From positions 1-55,177 of the forward strand of contig NZ_JAHLOS010000031.1 in NCBI RefSeq assembly GCF_018917525.1: 55,177 bases of DNA, given 5' to 3'. A model generated the notes under the pieces. It was given only the letters and a program-made list of their open reading frames with translations, was not told the origin of the DNA and did not search any database. Below, one piece after another: positions 55,036 through 55,177 of the stretch. The DNA comes from Enterococcus raffinosus (GTDB lineage Bacteria > Bacillota > Bacilli > Lactobacillales > Enterococcaceae). Numbering within the stretch: position 1 is the first letter of the stretch; every line of letters begins with the position of its first letter. The translations under genes were made by a program, and so were the position numbers.

Positions 55036-55177
55036 AACAAACAATCTATTGTTAAAAAAGTCTAGTGGTAATAAGTCAAGAGTAAAGTAACACGTTTTCT
55101 ACCCTAAAGAACTGAAAGAAGGTGCACTCAAAAAAGCCTAGCCTAATGAAGCGTTTTCACAGGCTGAGTTCAAAGAG
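55036..55177 (+). pseudogene. Possible IS3-type OrfA fragment at the window end
   Basis: One frame reads VFYPKELKEGALKKA, a stop, then PNEAFSQAEFKE, with another stop before it. This vaguely resembles the start of IS3-family OrfA (YxKELKxE...A). It is short and broken and runs off the window, so it is only a suggestion. Confidence 0.22.

Overview
The window looks like chromosomal DNA of a low-GC Gram-positive lactic acid bacterium. An Enterococcus, perhaps of the E. avium/raffinosus group, is the best fit. This is inference from gene content: strong AGGAGG-type ribosome sites with many TTG/GTG starts, many PTS sugar loci, a Mga-type regulator, a sortase-anchored Cna_B surface protein, a GH73-CHAP wall hydrolase and a gutM-type sorbitol operon. 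No rRNA, tRNA, CRISPR array, complete IS or prophage was recognised.

Layout. (1) 0-5 kb: a CocE/NonD hydrolase gene broken by an in-frame stop, a TetR regulator, a MarR regulator with an NmrA-like oxidoreductase, and a PspC protein. (2) 5.3-14.8 kb: a LacI-controlled sugar operon with a fucose-isomerase-like enzyme, PTS EIIBC, split transketolase, FGGY kinase, DUF4038/GH140-like glycosidase and EIIA. The enzyme set resembles the transketolase route for D-apiose. (3) 14.9-16.9 kb: ArsR regulator, DJ-1/PfpI protein and SDR. (4) 17-29.5 kb: a cobalamin and ornithine block. On the minus strand lie an ATP:cobalamin adenosyltransferase, a cobalamin riboswitch with terminator, a transcobalamin-like (DUF4430) lipoprotein, an ECF S component and a PocR-AraC regulator. 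Divergently on the plus strand is the whole oxidative D-ornithine pathway (orr, permease, ord, ortA, ortB, oraS, oraE and a GlmL/MutL-like ATPase). The operon ends in a second cobalamin riboswitch with a clear terminator/antiterminator and no sense gene behind it, facing a convergent LysR gene.

(5) 30-40.7 kb: a surface-protein region with a frameshifted Cna_B adhesin, a secreted glucosaminidase-CHAP hydrolase, a Mga-like regulator, two proteins of unknown function and a GyrI-like gene broken by a stop. (6) 40.7-48.5 kb: an RpiR regulator divergent from a 6-phospho-beta-glucosidase, then a complete sorbitol operon (srlD, PRD regulator, gutM, EIIC, EIIBC, EIIA). (7) 48.5-52 kb: a broken winged-helix regulator, a transposase remnant and small proteins. 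(8) 52-55 kb: MupG-type 6-phosphomuramidase and a BadF-type amino-sugar kinase, divergent from an RpiR/MurR regulator with two matching operators between them.

How it fits together. Adenosyltransferase, B12-capture lipoprotein and ECF S component would supply adenosylcobalamin to OraSE, the only B12 enzyme in the window. Riboswitches at both ends of the block would tie uptake, the PocR regulator and a possible regulatory RNA to B12 status. The pathway would turn ornithine into acetyl-CoA and alanine. The strongest candidate for something undescribed is the orphan riboswitch at about 29.3-29.5 kb.
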